A stretch of DNA of 64,000 nucleotides from Moraxellaceae bacterium AER2_44_116. GTDB taxonomy: Bacteria; Pseudomonadota; Gammaproteobacteria; Pseudomonadales; Moraxellaceae. Location: the NCBI GenBank assembly GCA_006546595.1, contig VIAD01000005.1, positions 124,001 through 188,000 on the forward strand, in the 5' to 3' direction. Under the pieces are notes generated by a model. The model was not told the origin of the DNA, ran no database searches, and saw only the letters and a program-made list of their open reading frames with translations. Positions 38,977 to 48,318 of the stretch are shown here, piece by piece; position 1 is the stretch's first letter, and each line of letters begins with the position of its first letter. The translations under genes and the position numbers were made by a program.

Positions 38977-39756
38977 TTACTTAATGTTCATAGCCGCCGC
39001 CAAGTCTTTCGGTGACAAATAACCACCAACCTGCATACCACTTTCGGTAAATACGGCTGGCGTGCCTCGAACACCCAACGTCTGACCTAACTCGTATTGC
39101 GCTTTAATTGGCGTAGCACAACTAGCACTTGGAATGGGGACTCCAAGTTTGGCTTTGGTCAACGCCTCGTTACGATTGGCATTACACCAAATAGAGTCCA
39201 TACCTTTTGATGTTGGTGAGGGATAACCCGCTCGAGGAAACGCCAAATAACGAATCTCAATACCCATTTGATTCATTGTTGGCACTTCATTATGAATTTT
39301 ACGGCAATAACCGCAGTCAATATCAGTAAATACATAAGCAATGCCTTTGGTTTTACCCACCGCAGGAAACACAATCATGTCTTTTAGAGGGGCTGCTGCC
39401 AATGCCGCTTTCCGCTCTTCTGCCATGCCCTGCTCAGTGACATTGATAATTTTACTGCCATTAATTTCAATCAACTCACCTTGCAACATATAACGGCCAT
39501 CCGCACTCATATAGGCCGTGCCGTATCCCTTCGCTTTTACTTCAAATAAGCCTTTGTAGGGCGACTCTTTAATGGCGGTAATTTCAGCATCAGGAATCGC
39601 CATTTTTAAACTTGAACGAATAATATCTTCTTCTTTGGCAGAAACAGAACTATTCATCACATTAGCCGTTTGCGCCGTATTAACAGGCGGTTCTGCTTGC
39701 GAACAGGCACTTATCACTAATAACGCACTCGGTAATAACAAACGATGAAACTTCAT
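38977..39756 (-). CDS. dsbC: Thiol:disulfide interchange protein DsbC (lipidated)
   Basis: Periplasmic disulfide isomerase. About 259 residues, start at the ATG at 39756, with AGGAG 9 bases upstream. The N-terminus has a signal peptide with a lipobox (LLVISACSQAEPP), so it is predicted to be anchored as a lipoprotein, which is unlike soluble E. coli DsbC. The thioredoxin fold carries the active site CGYC in IDCGYCRKIHNEVP, and a second Cys pair follows in the SIWCNANRNEAL and SASCATPIKAQ region. As in Pseudomonas it lies between xerD and hom. Confidence 0.92.
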   Translation of the reverse strand: MKFHRLLLPSALLVISACSQAEPPVNTAQTANVMNSSVSAKEEDIIRSSLKMAIPDAEITAIKESPYKGLFEVKAKGYGTAYMSADGRYMLQGELIEINGSKIINVTEQGMAEERKAALAAAPLKDMIVFPAVGKTKGIAYVFTDIDCGYCRKIHNEVPTMNQMGIEIRYLAFPRAGYPSPTSKGMDSIWCNANRNEALTKAKLGVPIPSASCATPIKAQYELGQTLGVRGTPAVFTESGMQVGGYLSPKDLAAAMNIK

Positions 39757-39840
39757 AAAAACGCTCCTAAATTTGACCAAGCTTAACGCAGAAATCGAAA
39801 TAAATTGTGTCATTTTCTTAACTTTACAGACTAAATATCA

Positions 39841-40812
39841 CTATCCACGAGGATGATGTTCTTGATGGAGCAATTGCAAACGGGCACGAGCCACGTGGGT
39901 ATAAATCTGAGTGGTTGATAAATCGCTATGGCCTAATAACATTTGTACCACACGCAAATCTGCACCATGATTCAACAAATGAGTGGCAAAAGCATGACGT
40001 AACGTATGCGGAGATAACTCACGTTCAATGCCTGCTAATTTGGCATACGCCTTAATAGCATACCAAAAGTTTTGTCGGGTCATAAAACCACCCGTACGGC
40101 TCGGAAACATGGCATCACTCGCCCGCCCAACCACCAATGCTGGCCGTGCCTCCTGTAAATAACGCACTAACCAGTCTCGTGCCATTTCACCCACAGGAAC
40201 AATACGCTCTTTACTCCCTTTACCACGCACGCGCACAAAACTTTTTTGCATGTTGGGTTCATCAATGGTTAAACCAATCAATTCTGAGACCCGTAAACCA
40301 CAGGCATATAACAGCTCTAACATGGCACGGTCACGCAAACCCAGTGCTGTGCTAATATCGGGCGCATCCAATAACGCCTCAACATCAAACTCTGAAATAT
40401 CTTTCGGTAATGGCCGCCCCAAACGAGGACTTTCTAAATCTAAGGTCGGGTCAACACGTAAATGATTTTCGGCAATTTGCAGGCGATAAAAATGACGAGC
40501 CGCTGACAAACAACGAGCCACTGAACGTGGACTTCGCTCTTGAGCGGCCAAATTGACCAAAAATGCATCAAAATCACGTTTATCTAATAAAGACAAAGGC
40601 TTATTTGCCCATAACACCAATTGCTTTAAATCACTGATATACGCATTAACACTGTGCTGACTCAGCGCTTGTGCAATTAAACGGTCACGTAGCCAAACTA
40701 ATTCAGCACCACTTTTATCATCGGGTAAAGGGATCGCCGCTAAAGAGCGCGCACGTTGACGACGAGGCTTAGGCGTTGTTTTTTTCTGGGATGATTCTTT
40801 TATTTCAGCCAT
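39841..40812 (-). CDS. xerD: Tyrosine recombinase XerD
   Basis: Site-specific recombinase that resolves chromosome dimers at dif with XerC. 323 residues. The catalytic set is present: R in ACGLRVSELIGL, K in GKGSKERIVPV, HxxR in SPHTLRHAFATHLL, H in LGHSDLSTTQIYTHV and the Tyr in the same stretch. A basic tail of about 30 residues before the core (KKTTPKPRRQRARS) is longer than in E. coli XerD. Transcribed toward dsbC, 84 bp away. Confidence 0.94.
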   Translation of the reverse strand: MAEIKESSQKKTTPKPRRQRARSLAAIPLPDDKSGAELVWLRDRLIAQALSQHSVNAYISDLKQLVLWANKPLSLLDKRDFDAFLVNLAAQERSPRSVARCLSAARHFYRLQIAENHLRVDPTLDLESPRLGRPLPKDISEFDVEALLDAPDISTALGLRDRAMLELLYACGLRVSELIGLTIDEPNMQKSFVRVRGKGSKERIVPVGEMARDWLVRYLQEARPALVVGRASDAMFPSRTGGFMTRQNFWYAIKAYAKLAGIERELSPHTLRHAFATHLLNHGADLRVVQMLLGHSDLSTTQIYTHVARARLQLLHQEHHPRG

Positions 40813-40851
40813 GAGAGTGCTTATGTTAATGATGTAAAAATATGAGCCATA

Positions 40852-40884
40852 AAAAAAGGCGACACAATGGTCGCCTTTTTTTTA
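40852..40884. terminator. Bidirectional terminator at the end of the rplS operon
   Basis: AAAAAAAGGCGAC pairs with GTCGCCTTTTTTT around a 6-base ACAATG loop. It lies 16 bp after the rplS stop on the minus strand, separating the ribosomal operon from xerD; A- and T-runs on both sides permit either direction. Confidence 0.85.
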
Positions 40885-40899
40885 CTCAATAACCAGCAA

Positions 40900-41268
40900 T
40901 TAACGATTGCGGGCAACGAGTTTTTCTTTAATACGTGCAGATTTACCTGTGCGATCACGAAGATAGTACAGTTTAGCGCGACGTACCGCACCACGACGTT
41001 TGACTTCAATCGACGCAACAACAGGCGAATGTGTTTGGAAAACACGTTCTACGCCCACGCCATTGGAAATTTTACGGACGGTGAATGCAGAGTTCAGACC
41101 GCGATTTTTCTTGGCAATAACAACGCCTTCATAAGCCTGTAAACGCTCACGCTCGCCTTCTTTAACCTTAACTTGCACAATCACGGTGTCACCGGGAGCA
41201 AATGCAGGAATATTTTGTTTCAATTGTGCCTGTTCAATACTTTGAACGAGGGGATGCTTACCACTCAT
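40900..41268 (-). CDS. rplS: 50S ribosomal protein L19
   Basis: 122 residues. The characteristic [41 protein letters not shown] and [21 protein letters not shown] blocks identify L19. Last gene of the rpsP-rimM-trmD-rplS operon, with a gap of about 100 bp after trmD and a strong terminator downstream. Confidence 0.98.
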   Translation of the reverse strand: MSGKHPLVQSIEQAQLKQNIPAFAPGDTVIVQVKVKEGERERLQAYEGVVIAKKNRGLNSAFTVRKISNGVGVERVFQTHSPVVASIEVKRRGAVRRAKLYYLRDRTGKSARIKEKLVARNR

Positions 41269-41373
41269 GGTAGGACTCCTATAATGCGAACTCGCGCGTC
41301 AAATAAGCGAGAATTCTATAGTTACAGAGGCTATGAGCAGTTGCTCGGCGCATATAACCGTGATAGTCACAGC

Positions 41374-42150
41374 CTAAGAATTAGACTGACCTAAATCACC
41401 GCTTGCTTGCTCTTTTTTCAGTTGAGCTAACAAACGGCGTTGCTCTGCATTTAAAGGCGCAGAGTCTAATAAATCGGGACGACGCAACAACGTCCGCTTC
41501 AAACTTTCACGCCATCGCCAGCGTTGAATATCGGCATGATGACCAGACAACAACACCGCAGGCACTGAATCACCGTCATACACTTCAGGACGCGTATAAT
41601 GGGGATAATCGAGCAAACCCGTCGCAAAAGAATCTTGCTCTGCCGATTGCTGATGCCCTAAAACACCGTCAATACGCCGACTAATCGCATCAATCATGAC
41701 CATTGCAGGCAGTTCCCCACCCGATAAGACATAATCGCCAATCGACCATTCGGCATCAACTAAACGCTGAATCAGACGCTCATCAATACCTTCATAGCGG
41801 CCACACAAGAAAATCAAACCTTTTTGCTTGACTAACTCGGTCGTTGCTGCTTCATCAAAGCGTTGGCCTTGAGGCGATAAATACACCACAGGTGCATCAT
41901 CAATACCTAAACTAGCAGCACGCGCTTTAGCAGCAGCAATGGCTTGCGCTAATGGCTCAATGAGCATGACCATGCCCGGCCCACCACCGTATGGCCGTTC
42001 ATCAACACGGCGATAATTATCGGTAGTGAAATCACGAGGATTCCATGTTTCTAGCTGAATCAAGCCTTGATTAATGGCTCGCCCTGTCATGCCTACATCA
42101 CGAATCGCGGCAAACATGTCAGGAAATAAGCTAATCACACCAAACCACAT
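41374..42150 (-). CDS. trmD: tRNA (guanine-N1-)-methyltransferase TrmD
   Basis: Methylates G37 of tRNAs. About 258 residues. The SPOUT knot is visible in [29 protein letters not shown], and [20 protein letters not shown] start at the ATG at 42150, giving the usual [13 protein letters not shown] start; a TTG 12 bp upstream is less likely. Between rimM and rplS in the conserved operon. Confidence 0.97.
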   Translation of the reverse strand: MWFGVISLFPDMFAAIRDVGMTGRAINQGLIQLETWNPRDFTTDNYRRVDERPYGGGPGMVMLIEPLAQAIAAAKARAASLGIDDAPVVYLSPQGQRFDEAATTELVKQKGLIFLCGRYEGIDERLIQRLVDAEWSIGDYVLSGGELPAMVMIDAISRRIDGVLGHQQSAEQDSFATGLLDYPHYTRPEVYDGDSVPAVLLSGHHADIQRWRWRESLKRTLLRRPDLLDSAPLNAEQRRLLAQLKKEQASGDLGQSNS

Positions 42151-42203
42151 GGCTACACTCAACAGACTTTAGTAGCCACAAGATGACAGACTATAAGTCA
42201 TCA

Positions 42204-42740
42204 TCAAAAATCAATATCCCAATCAACGGTTAAACGCCGATTAGCAACATCAACAGCCGTAACCACTTGATCGGGCAACCAAGGAATCAATCGCTCAGTT
42301 TTATCAATGCTACCTGCAACAGGCTTAACGACTAAGACATCGTTAGCACCCGTTTCCATCATGCTGTCAACTTTACCCAACAACTGACCATCTACCGTCC
42401 AGACCGACATATCAAGCAAGTCAGACCAGTAATAATCACCGTCAGTTAACGCAGGCAAATTAGTCTTTGCTGTCCAAATGACCGCCCCCTGTAACGCCTC
42501 AGCAGCATTACGATCGTGACAATCAGGAAAGCGCAACACCAAACCTTTACCTTGCTCTCGCCATTCAGCAACCTTGACTTCTCGCCACTCATTGCCGACT
42601 TGCAAATACCACGGGGTATAGGCGAAGATATTGGTGGTGGGTGCAGTATTAGAATACAACCAAACCCAACCTTTAATGCCATACGCTGTCTGTACCCGTC
42701 CAATCGACAATAGTTGATCGGACGAAGGGATACTTGCCAT
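42204..42740 (-). CDS. rimM: Ribosome maturation factor RimM
   Basis: 16S rRNA processing factor of 178 residues. An N-terminal beta-barrel (LSIGRVQTAYGIKGWVWLYS) and the PRC-barrel C-terminal domain with GKVDSMMETGANDVLVVKP and LIPWLPDQVVTAVDV. Second gene of the rpsP operon. Gaps are 26 bp to rpsP and 53 bp to trmD. Confidence 0.97.
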   Translation of the reverse strand: MASIPSSDQLLSIGRVQTAYGIKGWVWLYSNTAPTTNIFAYTPWYLQVGNEWREVKVAEWREQGKGLVLRFPDCHDRNAAEALQGAVIWTAKTNLPALTDGDYYWSDLLDMSVWTVDGQLLGKVDSMMETGANDVLVVKPVAGSIDKTERLIPWLPDQVVTAVDVANRRLTVDWDIDF

Positions 42741-42766
42741 ACTAATACGCTCTATCGTAGTGCGAA

Positions 42767-43012
42767 TTAAACAGCAACAGATGCTTTAGCGATTTGAGCA
42801 ACACGCTCAGACGGTTGCGCGCCTTGGCTGATCCAGTAGTTATAACGATCAGCATTAATACGCACAGCCTCAGCAGCACCTTTAGCAACTGGGTTGAAAA
42901 AGCCTACGCGCTCAATAAAACGACCATCACGGGCATTGCGGCTGTCAGTCACAACAACTTGGTAAAAAGGACGCTTTTTGGCACCGCCACGAGCTAAACG
43001 AATAACGACCAT
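42767..43012 (-). CDS. rpsP: 30S ribosomal protein S16
   Basis: 81 residues beginning [20 protein letters not shown], the S16 signature, with [18 protein letters not shown] in the middle. First gene of the operon rpsP-rimM-trmD-rplS. Confidence 0.98.
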   Translation of the reverse strand: MVVIRLARGGAKKRPFYQVVVTDSRNARDGRFIERVGFFNPVAKGAAEAVRINADRYNYWISQGAQPSERVAQIAKASVAV

Positions 43013-43167
43013 AATGTGTATTCCAGAAAAACAAGGTTAAGGCCAATAGCCTTCAAAGGGCGAGCATTGTACGGGAATTTGTGCAGGGATAAAAGATACT
43101 AGCTAACAAAAGCTGTAAACTTGTGGTATATAGCGAGCAATATACTGATTTTTTGCGTTTTAATGCT

Positions 43168-43896
43168 ATGTTGACACTCTCTTTACCGTCTTTTGCCGTT
43201 CGCCTTCCCCTTCTCGCTTTCGGTTTATCGTTTGCGGTGTGGGCAGGAATGACAGGTATTGCTGGGCTTAATAATTTTCAAGCCAACGCTTATTTGGAAC
43301 TTTGGAACCAACAATTATTCAAAAACAACGCCTATCATTCCACAAATAGCGACTATGAAACGGCATTACATGCCAGTCAACGGGCTATCGAGCTTACACC
43401 CTATAATGCAGACTATCAGATATTGGCCGCAAATATACAAATGTGGCAATTTCTGAACAACAAAACACTGTCTCCAACACAACGAGACTCGCTCAAACAA
43501 GAAATATTAAATTATTATCGTAGCGCATTAAAACAGCGACCATCTTGGCCTTATACCTATGTCGATTTTGCTGCTACAAAAGTACGTTTTGGCGAAGTAG
43601 ATGCTGAAATGCAACACGCCTTACAAACTGCTAATAAATGGGGGGCGAGAGAAGTTGAGATATTGCATATCACGCTTGAAATCGGACTGCCCCTCTGGAA
43701 TCAACTGAATACAGAAACGCGCCTAGTTACTGCAAACGCAGTTGAACAGTCTTTAACGTGGCAACTGGGTGACAGGTTAAATAATAGAGAACTCATTTTT
43801 GCTTTAAGCCTTATCGGAGCTTACGAACGGCAAGCCGATATTTGTCCACTACTGACACCCGAAAGTAAAAAAATTGCAAATATGTGTGGCAACTAG
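43168..43896 (+). CDS. Membrane-anchored TPR-like protein, unknown
   Basis: About 242 residues starting at the ATG at 43168; a GTG at 43123 would add 15 residues. One membrane helix near the N-terminus (LPLLAFGLSFAVWAGMTGIA), then helical repeats of TPR type (ALHASQRAIELTPYNADYQI, then YYRSALKQRPSWPYTYVDF). The overall pattern, one helix followed by a periplasmic TPR-like part, resembles VpsP-type polysaccharide proteins, but this is uncertain. Alone between rpsP and the TRAP genes; convergent with the latter. Confidence 0.6.
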   Translation: MLTLSLPSFAVRLPLLAFGLSFAVWAGMTGIAGLNNFQANAYLELWNQQLFKNNAYHSTNSDYETALHASQRAIELTPYNADYQILAANIQMWQFLNNKTLSPTQRDSLKQEILNYYRSALKQRPSWPYTYVDFAATKVRFGEVDAEMQHALQTANKWGAREVEILHITLEIGLPLWNQLNTETRLVTANAVEQSLTWQLGDRLNNRELIFALSLIGAYERQADICPLLTPESKKIANMCGN

Positions 43897-43900
43897 ACCA

Positions 43901-45178
43901 TCACAAAAAAGCCAAACTTAACCACGGTACATAGGTAATAATTAACACCGCCACCATCAACACACATAAAAATGGCAGAGTTGTTTGATACAACTCTGAC
44001 ATCGGGCGTTTGAAGCGAAAACTGGCAATCATTAAATTCATGCCAACAGGTGGCGTACAATATCCCAACTCCATATTAGCCAAGAAAATAATTCCCAAAT
44101 GCACAGGGTTAATGCCATAACCAATCGCCATGGGTAACAGCAACGGCACCATAATCACCAACGCGGAGAAAATATCTAAAAAACACCCTAAGACTAATAA
44201 AAAGATATTTAATAACAGCAAGAACGTCCATTTACTTTCAATGTACTGCTTAACCAATTCAAAGAGCGTAGTGGGAATTTCCGCCTCAACCAACCAATTG
44301 GTAAACGCCATTGCCACGCCAAGAATCAACAAAATAGCCCCGACCATCACCATTGCTTCACGCATGATATGAACAAGTTGCGATAACGAAATCTCACGAT
44401 AAATGAGCACAGACATAACCGTGACATATAAAGCCGTGACCGCTGCTGCTTCTGACACCGCAAAAAAACCGCCATAAATACCACCCAGCACAAAAACAGG
44501 TAAAGGTAACTCCCATTTTGCCTCTGCGGCAGCAGCACGCAACTCTGACCACGAAAAATCATACAGCGGAATGGGATGTTTACGTGTCACGTAATAACCA
44601 TAAAGACACAACATAGAAACCATTAACAAAGCAGGTAATAAACCCGCCTTAAAAATTGCCTCAATACTGACCCCCGCGCCTTGCGGTAACTGTTGAGCAA
44701 TAATTGCATAAAGAATTAACGGTAACGAAGGGGGTAACAACAAGCCTAATGAGCCTGATGTCGTGACCAAACCTAATGCAAATTTATCGGGATAGCCTGC
44801 TTGCTTCAATGCTGGATACAGTAATGCGCCTAAAGCTACAATTGTCGCCCCGCTTGCCCCTGTAAATGCGGTAAAAAATGCACAGGTACAAAAGGCAACA
44901 ATCGCTAATCCACCGGGTAGCCACCCTAATAACGCACGGGTTAACCGAACTAAGCGGTGCGATGTTTGGCCTTCACCTAGCACATAGCCCGCATAAGTAA
45001 ACAACGGCAAAGCCAACAGAATGGGTGTATCCACTAAACGATATAATTCAACACCCAATACCGCTAACGGCGTTTCGTTATTGGTAAAACCTAACATAGC
45101 TGCGCCAGCTAAGACGGCAAACAAGGGCGCACCTAACAAAGCAATGACAATCAAGGCAAGGGAAAGAAGCTCTATCAC
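43901..45178 (-). CDS. dctM: TRAP transporter large permease DctM
   Basis: Large membrane subunit that carries the Na+-coupled transport. 425 residues, about 11-12 helices. DctM landmarks include FVTTSGSLGLLLPPSLPLILY-like LVTTSGSLGLLLPPSLPL, ILLILGVAMAFTNWLVE, and GYCTPPVGMNLMIASFRFK. It overlaps dctQ by 4 bp. Last gene of the TatT-DctP-DctQ-DctM operon. Confidence 0.92.
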   Translation of the reverse strand: MIELLSLALIVIALLGAPLFAVLAGAAMLGFTNNETPLAVLGVELYRLVDTPILLALPLFTYAGYVLGEGQTSHRLVRLTRALLGWLPGGLAIVAFCTCAFFTAFTGASGATIVALGALLYPALKQAGYPDKFALGLVTTSGSLGLLLPPSLPLILYAIIAQQLPQGAGVSIEAIFKAGLLPALLMVSMLCLYGYYVTRKHPIPLYDFSWSELRAAAAEAKWELPLPVFVLGGIYGGFFAVSEAAAVTALYVTVMSVLIYREISLSQLVHIMREAMVMVGAILLILGVAMAFTNWLVEAEIPTTLFELVKQYIESKWTFLLLLNIFLLVLGCFLDIFSALVIMVPLLLPMAIGYGINPVHLGIIFLANMELGYCTPPVGMNLMIASFRFKRPMSELYQTTLPFLCVLMVAVLIITYVPWLSLAFL

Positions 45179-45675
45179 ACGGAGGATTCCACAGGTGAAC
45201 CCATAATTGCCATCTGCACACTATGGATAAAATAACGAATAGCCATTAGCGTAAAGGCTATCGGCATAATACTTTCACACGCCCATGTAGGCACTTGTGC
45301 AAAGGCAGGGCTTGGCGACTCATATTCCATTTTCACGAACTCAAAAGAGTAATATGCCAACCCCATACAAATCATCATGGTAAACAGTGTACTAACAACA
45401 CCAGCCACTCTCTTACCCAGTGGCGGTAAAAATCGTGAGATTAAATCAATATTAATATGACGCTGATCCCGACTGGCAACCAATGCACCAATCAAAGCAA
45501 TCCACAACACCATAATACGCAACAGTGAGTCTGCCCACGCAATCCCACCATCAAAGCCATTACGCAGCACAATTTGCGTAAAAGCAATGCTAATCATGCT
45601 CAGCAGTAAGCCCACAAGCAACAGATCTTCTAAGCGATGAATACACCATAAAACACGCGCTAATGCTTGCTTCAC
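45175..45675 (-). CDS. dctQ: TRAP transporter small permease DctQ
   Basis: Small membrane subunit of 166 residues with four predicted helices. The FLLVGLLLSM helix, VLRNGFDGGIAWADSLLRIM (the conserved R-N and W-x-D/E-E region) and the RRHINIDLISRFLPP-like DQRHINIDLISRFL stretch are typical of DctQ. Start overlaps dctP's stop by 4 bp, and its stop overlaps dctM's start by 4 bp. Confidence 0.9.
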   Translation of the reverse strand: MKQALARVLWCIHRLEDLLLVGLLLSMISIAFTQIVLRNGFDGGIAWADSLLRIMVLWIALIGALVASRDQRHINIDLISRFLPPLGKRVAGVVSTLFTMMICMGLAYYSFEFVKMEYESPSPAFAQVPTWACESIMPIAFTLMAIRYFIHSVQMAIMGSPVESSV

Positions 45676-46673
45676 GACTTTTGGTTCGCTCTAAATGCTT
45701 TTAAGTGGCCATCTAACACTTGCAGCATCGCAGGGCTAATTAATCCCGCTTTTTGAATATGTTCTGTCGCCATGCCACCCGACTTTTGCCACTCCAACAA
45801 CTCTTGCGGATTGGGCTTGATGGGTTTGATGCCTTGTTTCAAGAGTGACGCATAAGCGGCCAAATTATCTTGACGATTTTGTTTGTCAATATCCTTAAAA
45901 ACACGCGACATCACTTCTCGTACCACGACTTGATCGGGAGCGTCCATTTTATTGAATGCTTTTTGATCTATCGCTAAAACACCAACAATATAACTTAACG
46001 GCAATTCAGTAATGTATTTGACCTGTGTATGCCATTGTAACGCTAACGTTCCAATCGGTGAGGATGCAACAGTATCAATAATGCCTGTCTGCAAACTTGG
46101 CAATACATCACCCAAAGATAAAGGAATAGGAGTCACTTGAAAGACCTTTAATGTTTCAGCCGCTTCAGGATCATTTTCAGGAATCCACACCTTGCGCTTA
46201 CGCAATTCAACAACAGAAGGGATAGGAGCTGTTTTTGACATCACATAAGCAAAACCTGCCTCAGCAAAACCAAAATTAACCATTCCCCCCTGCTCTAAAC
46301 TTTTTGATAACGACGCATCCATTTTGCTACGCACATAGTCCACTTCGGCAAAATTCTTAAAACGCAAAGGCAAGGTATAAACTTGTGCATCCTGATAAAA
46401 ATCAGCCAAACTGCCTGCGGTAACCGCCCCACCCTGTAATTGACCAATTTTAATTTTATTTAATACGGCTTTATCATTCCCCATTGTGCCGCCCGTATAA
46501 AACTTAAACGCCACTCTTTTTTGCGTACGCGTTTCAATTTCTGACGCACCTGCACGCATTTTTACCATCCAAGCCGAGCCATCGGGTGATAATGTCGCCA
46601 CTTTTAAGGTTAAGGCATGAGTTTGTGTCATTAACAGCAATAAACAGGTAGCTAGTAGGGAGCGTTTCATCAA
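45672..46673 (-). CDS. dctP: TRAP transporter substrate-binding protein DctP, atypical ligand site
   Basis: 333 residues with a cleaved signal peptide (LLATCLLLLMTQTHA). Matches the DctP family: TLKVATLSPDGSAWMVKM at the mature N-terminus, AVTAGSLADFYQDAQVYTLP, and the SLQTGIIDTVASSPIGTLAL segment. In the usual ligand-site motif, KIR in most family members, the arginine that binds a carboxylate is here tryptophan (RKRKVWIPENDP, Trp163). This suggests a ligand other than the standard C4 carboxylate. That view depends on my recalled alignment. It overlaps dctQ and is followed upstream by tatT, as in tripartite TatT systems. Confidence 0.88.
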   Translation of the reverse strand: MMKRSLLATCLLLLMTQTHALTLKVATLSPDGSAWMVKMRAGASEIETRTQKRVAFKFYTGGTMGNDKAVLNKIKIGQLQGGAVTAGSLADFYQDAQVYTLPLRFKNFAEVDYVRSKMDASLSKSLEQGGMVNFGFAEAGFAYVMSKTAPIPSVVELRKRKVWIPENDPEAAETLKVFQVTPIPLSLGDVLPSLQTGIIDTVASSPIGTLALQWHTQVKYITELPLSYIVGVLAIDQKAFNKMDAPDQVVVREVMSRVFKDIDKQNRQDNLAAYASLLKQGIKPIKPNPQELLEWQKSGGMATEHIQKAGLISPAMLQVLDGHLKAFRANQKS

Positions 46674-46715
46674 TATGCGCCTTTCACAATGTAAAAATAA
46701 AACAGGATTTTCAGC

Positions 46716-47579
46716 CTAAAAATAGTCGTCCGCAGATTGCAAAAGTTCTTTTGCCTGCTGTTGCGCCATAATATTACTCAAGGTTAAATCAGGGGCATGA
46801 GGATCGGCCGCAATCACTTCTTGTAGTAGTTTATCATGTAGCTCTCGGTCAAAAATTCCACGAGCATAATTTTTTGCGTAATAGAGCTTTGCCATGAGGT
46901 TTTGACCTTTTGATAATGTCACCGCACGATCAAAATGCTGCTTACCCACTTCGGGGCGGCCACCCAATGCTGGGGTTAAAACAGTTGCTAATACGCCGAG
47001 ATATAAATGTGCTGCGCCTTGCTGATAACGTTCATCTAAGGCTAAAACACGCTGCATGACTGCTTCTACACGCGGCATATCGGCAACTGCATTCCAATCA
47101 TCACTATTCGCTTGAATCCAGCTCGCCCACACACTGCCCGCGACATATAATGTTGATAGCGATTTTTCATCAAGCTGCTTCAAAATAACCGTCAAGTCAT
47201 CAACAGCCAACTCCCGAGGCTGACACAAACGCTTGTCACGCTGACACAATGCGGTAAATGCATACTGCAAGGCTTTATTATTGACTTTTTTAATGCGCCC
47301 AGCATCTTTAATAAAATTACCTGCATACGCACTGTTCAAACTCGCGGCAGCCTGCCACAATGCCGTTTGCTCGGGATTATTTTTTACCAACGCATCAAGC
47401 AATAACAAATAAGAGGGAATGCCCTGCTCAATCATCACAGGATCATCACTTTCTAATATGGCCGACGAAAAGCTATTTGCAAAATGCTGGCCTTTTTTCT
47501 CTAAAATCGAACTGCATCCTGATACACAAAAAACAGCGACCAAAACAGATAAACTGCTAAATATTTTTTTGACTGACAT
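46716..47579 (-). CDS. TatT-family TPR lipoprotein of a TRAP transporter
   Basis: 287 residues with a lipobox near residue 22 (VAVFCVSGCSSILEK). The rest is almost all helical with TPR-like pairs (ALVKNNPEQTALWQAAASLN, LYYAKNYARGIFDRELHDKL and YLGVLATVLTPALGGRPEVG). This matches the TatT component described in Treponema TRAP (TPAT) systems. It starts the operon, 43 bp before dctP. Predicted to sit in the periplasm attached to a membrane and to bind DctP. Confidence 0.88.
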   Translation of the reverse strand: MSVKKIFSSLSVLVAVFCVSGCSSILEKKGQHFANSFSSAILESDDPVMIEQGIPSYLLLLDALVKNNPEQTALWQAAASLNSAYAGNFIKDAGRIKKVNNKALQYAFTALCQRDKRLCQPRELAVDDLTVILKQLDEKSLSTLYVAGSVWASWIQANSDDWNAVADMPRVEAVMQRVLALDERYQQGAAHLYLGVLATVLTPALGGRPEVGKQHFDRAVTLSKGQNLMAKLYYAKNYARGIFDRELHDKLLQEVIAADPHAPDLTLSNIMAQQQAKELLQSADDYF

Positions 47580-47822
47580 AAGCTATAAACTGTATTGTAG
47601 TTATCACATGCCCAATATTATCAGAAGCTCCCGAAAAATAGTCTATTCTAACAAAAAACATCCGCTTGCAAATTGTCCTACAAAAAGAATGCATTTTACA
47701 AATTTAAGTGGTATTATTTTCGCGCCGCTTAGTGAGATGCTAATAACCTACACACAACCTGTGTAAGCGTTCAAAAAGCGGGATCGTAATCAGCATTATC
47801 CATGCAACTTGAGAGAGACATT

Positions 47823-48098
47823 ATGCAAATCAAGAATATCGCCTTAACTGCTGCTATCGTTGCCGCTTTAGCTTTCGCTGGCTGTGCAAAGAAAGAAGAA
47901 GCGCCTGCTGTTGAAGCCCCAGCTGCTGAAGCTGCTGCTCCAGCACCTGCACCAGAAGCTGCTGCACCTGCTGCTGACGCTGCTGCTGCTCCAGCACCTG
48001 CTACTGATGCTGCTCCAGCACCTGCTGCTGACGCTGCTGCTCCAGCACCTGCTGCTGATGCCGCTGCTGCTCCAGCACCAGAAGCTGCACCTAAGTAA
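47823..48098 (+). CDS. Alanine/proline-rich low-complexity lipoprotein
   Basis: About 91 residues starting at the ATG at 47823 (GAGAGAG upstream). Signal peptide with lipobox (ALAFAGCAKKEEAPAVEAP), followed by about 70 residues made almost only of Ala, Pro, Glu and Asp in repeats such as APAADAAAAPAP. The codons form imperfect tandem repeats of GCTGCTGCTCCAGCACCT. Such lipoproteins with a Lys/Glu-rich start after the Cys (CAKKEE) are common in Acinetobacter relatives, function unknown. Monocistronic, with its own terminator. Confidence 0.75.
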   Translation: MQIKNIALTAAIVAALAFAGCAKKEEAPAVEAPAAEAAAPAPAPEAAAPAADAAAAPAPATDAAPAPAADAAAPAPAADAAAAPAPEAAPK

Positions 48099-48111
48099 TT
48101 TATTACTTAGC

Positions 48112-48141
48112 AAAAAAGGAGAGCTTATGCTCTCCTTTTTT
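48112..48141 (+). terminator. Intrinsic terminator of the Ala/Pro-rich lipoprotein gene
   Basis: AAAAAAGGAGAGC pairs with GCTCTCCTTTTTT around a 4-base TTAT loop, 13 bp after the stop codon. Confidence 0.9.
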
Positions 48142-48318
48142 ATTGCTTTTTTTGGCTCCAACGCTATCATGACCATTAACATCTCATTAAAGTCATTAAA
48201 GCCCTCCCCCTCAATTCTGCTCACAAATCTTACTAAGAATTACAGCCTCTATATTTACAGACGCTCTATTGTTAACACTTAATCTTGATCTAGCCCATTA
48301 AAAATATTGAGAATACTA

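Noticed and set aside
47868..48282. Long frames on both strands opposite and overlapping the Ala/Pro-rich lipoprotein gene
   Set aside because: They arise from its GCT/GCA repeats read in other frames, giving Leu/Gln- or Ser/Cys-rich nonsense; the lipobox and terminator support only the 47823-48098 frame.
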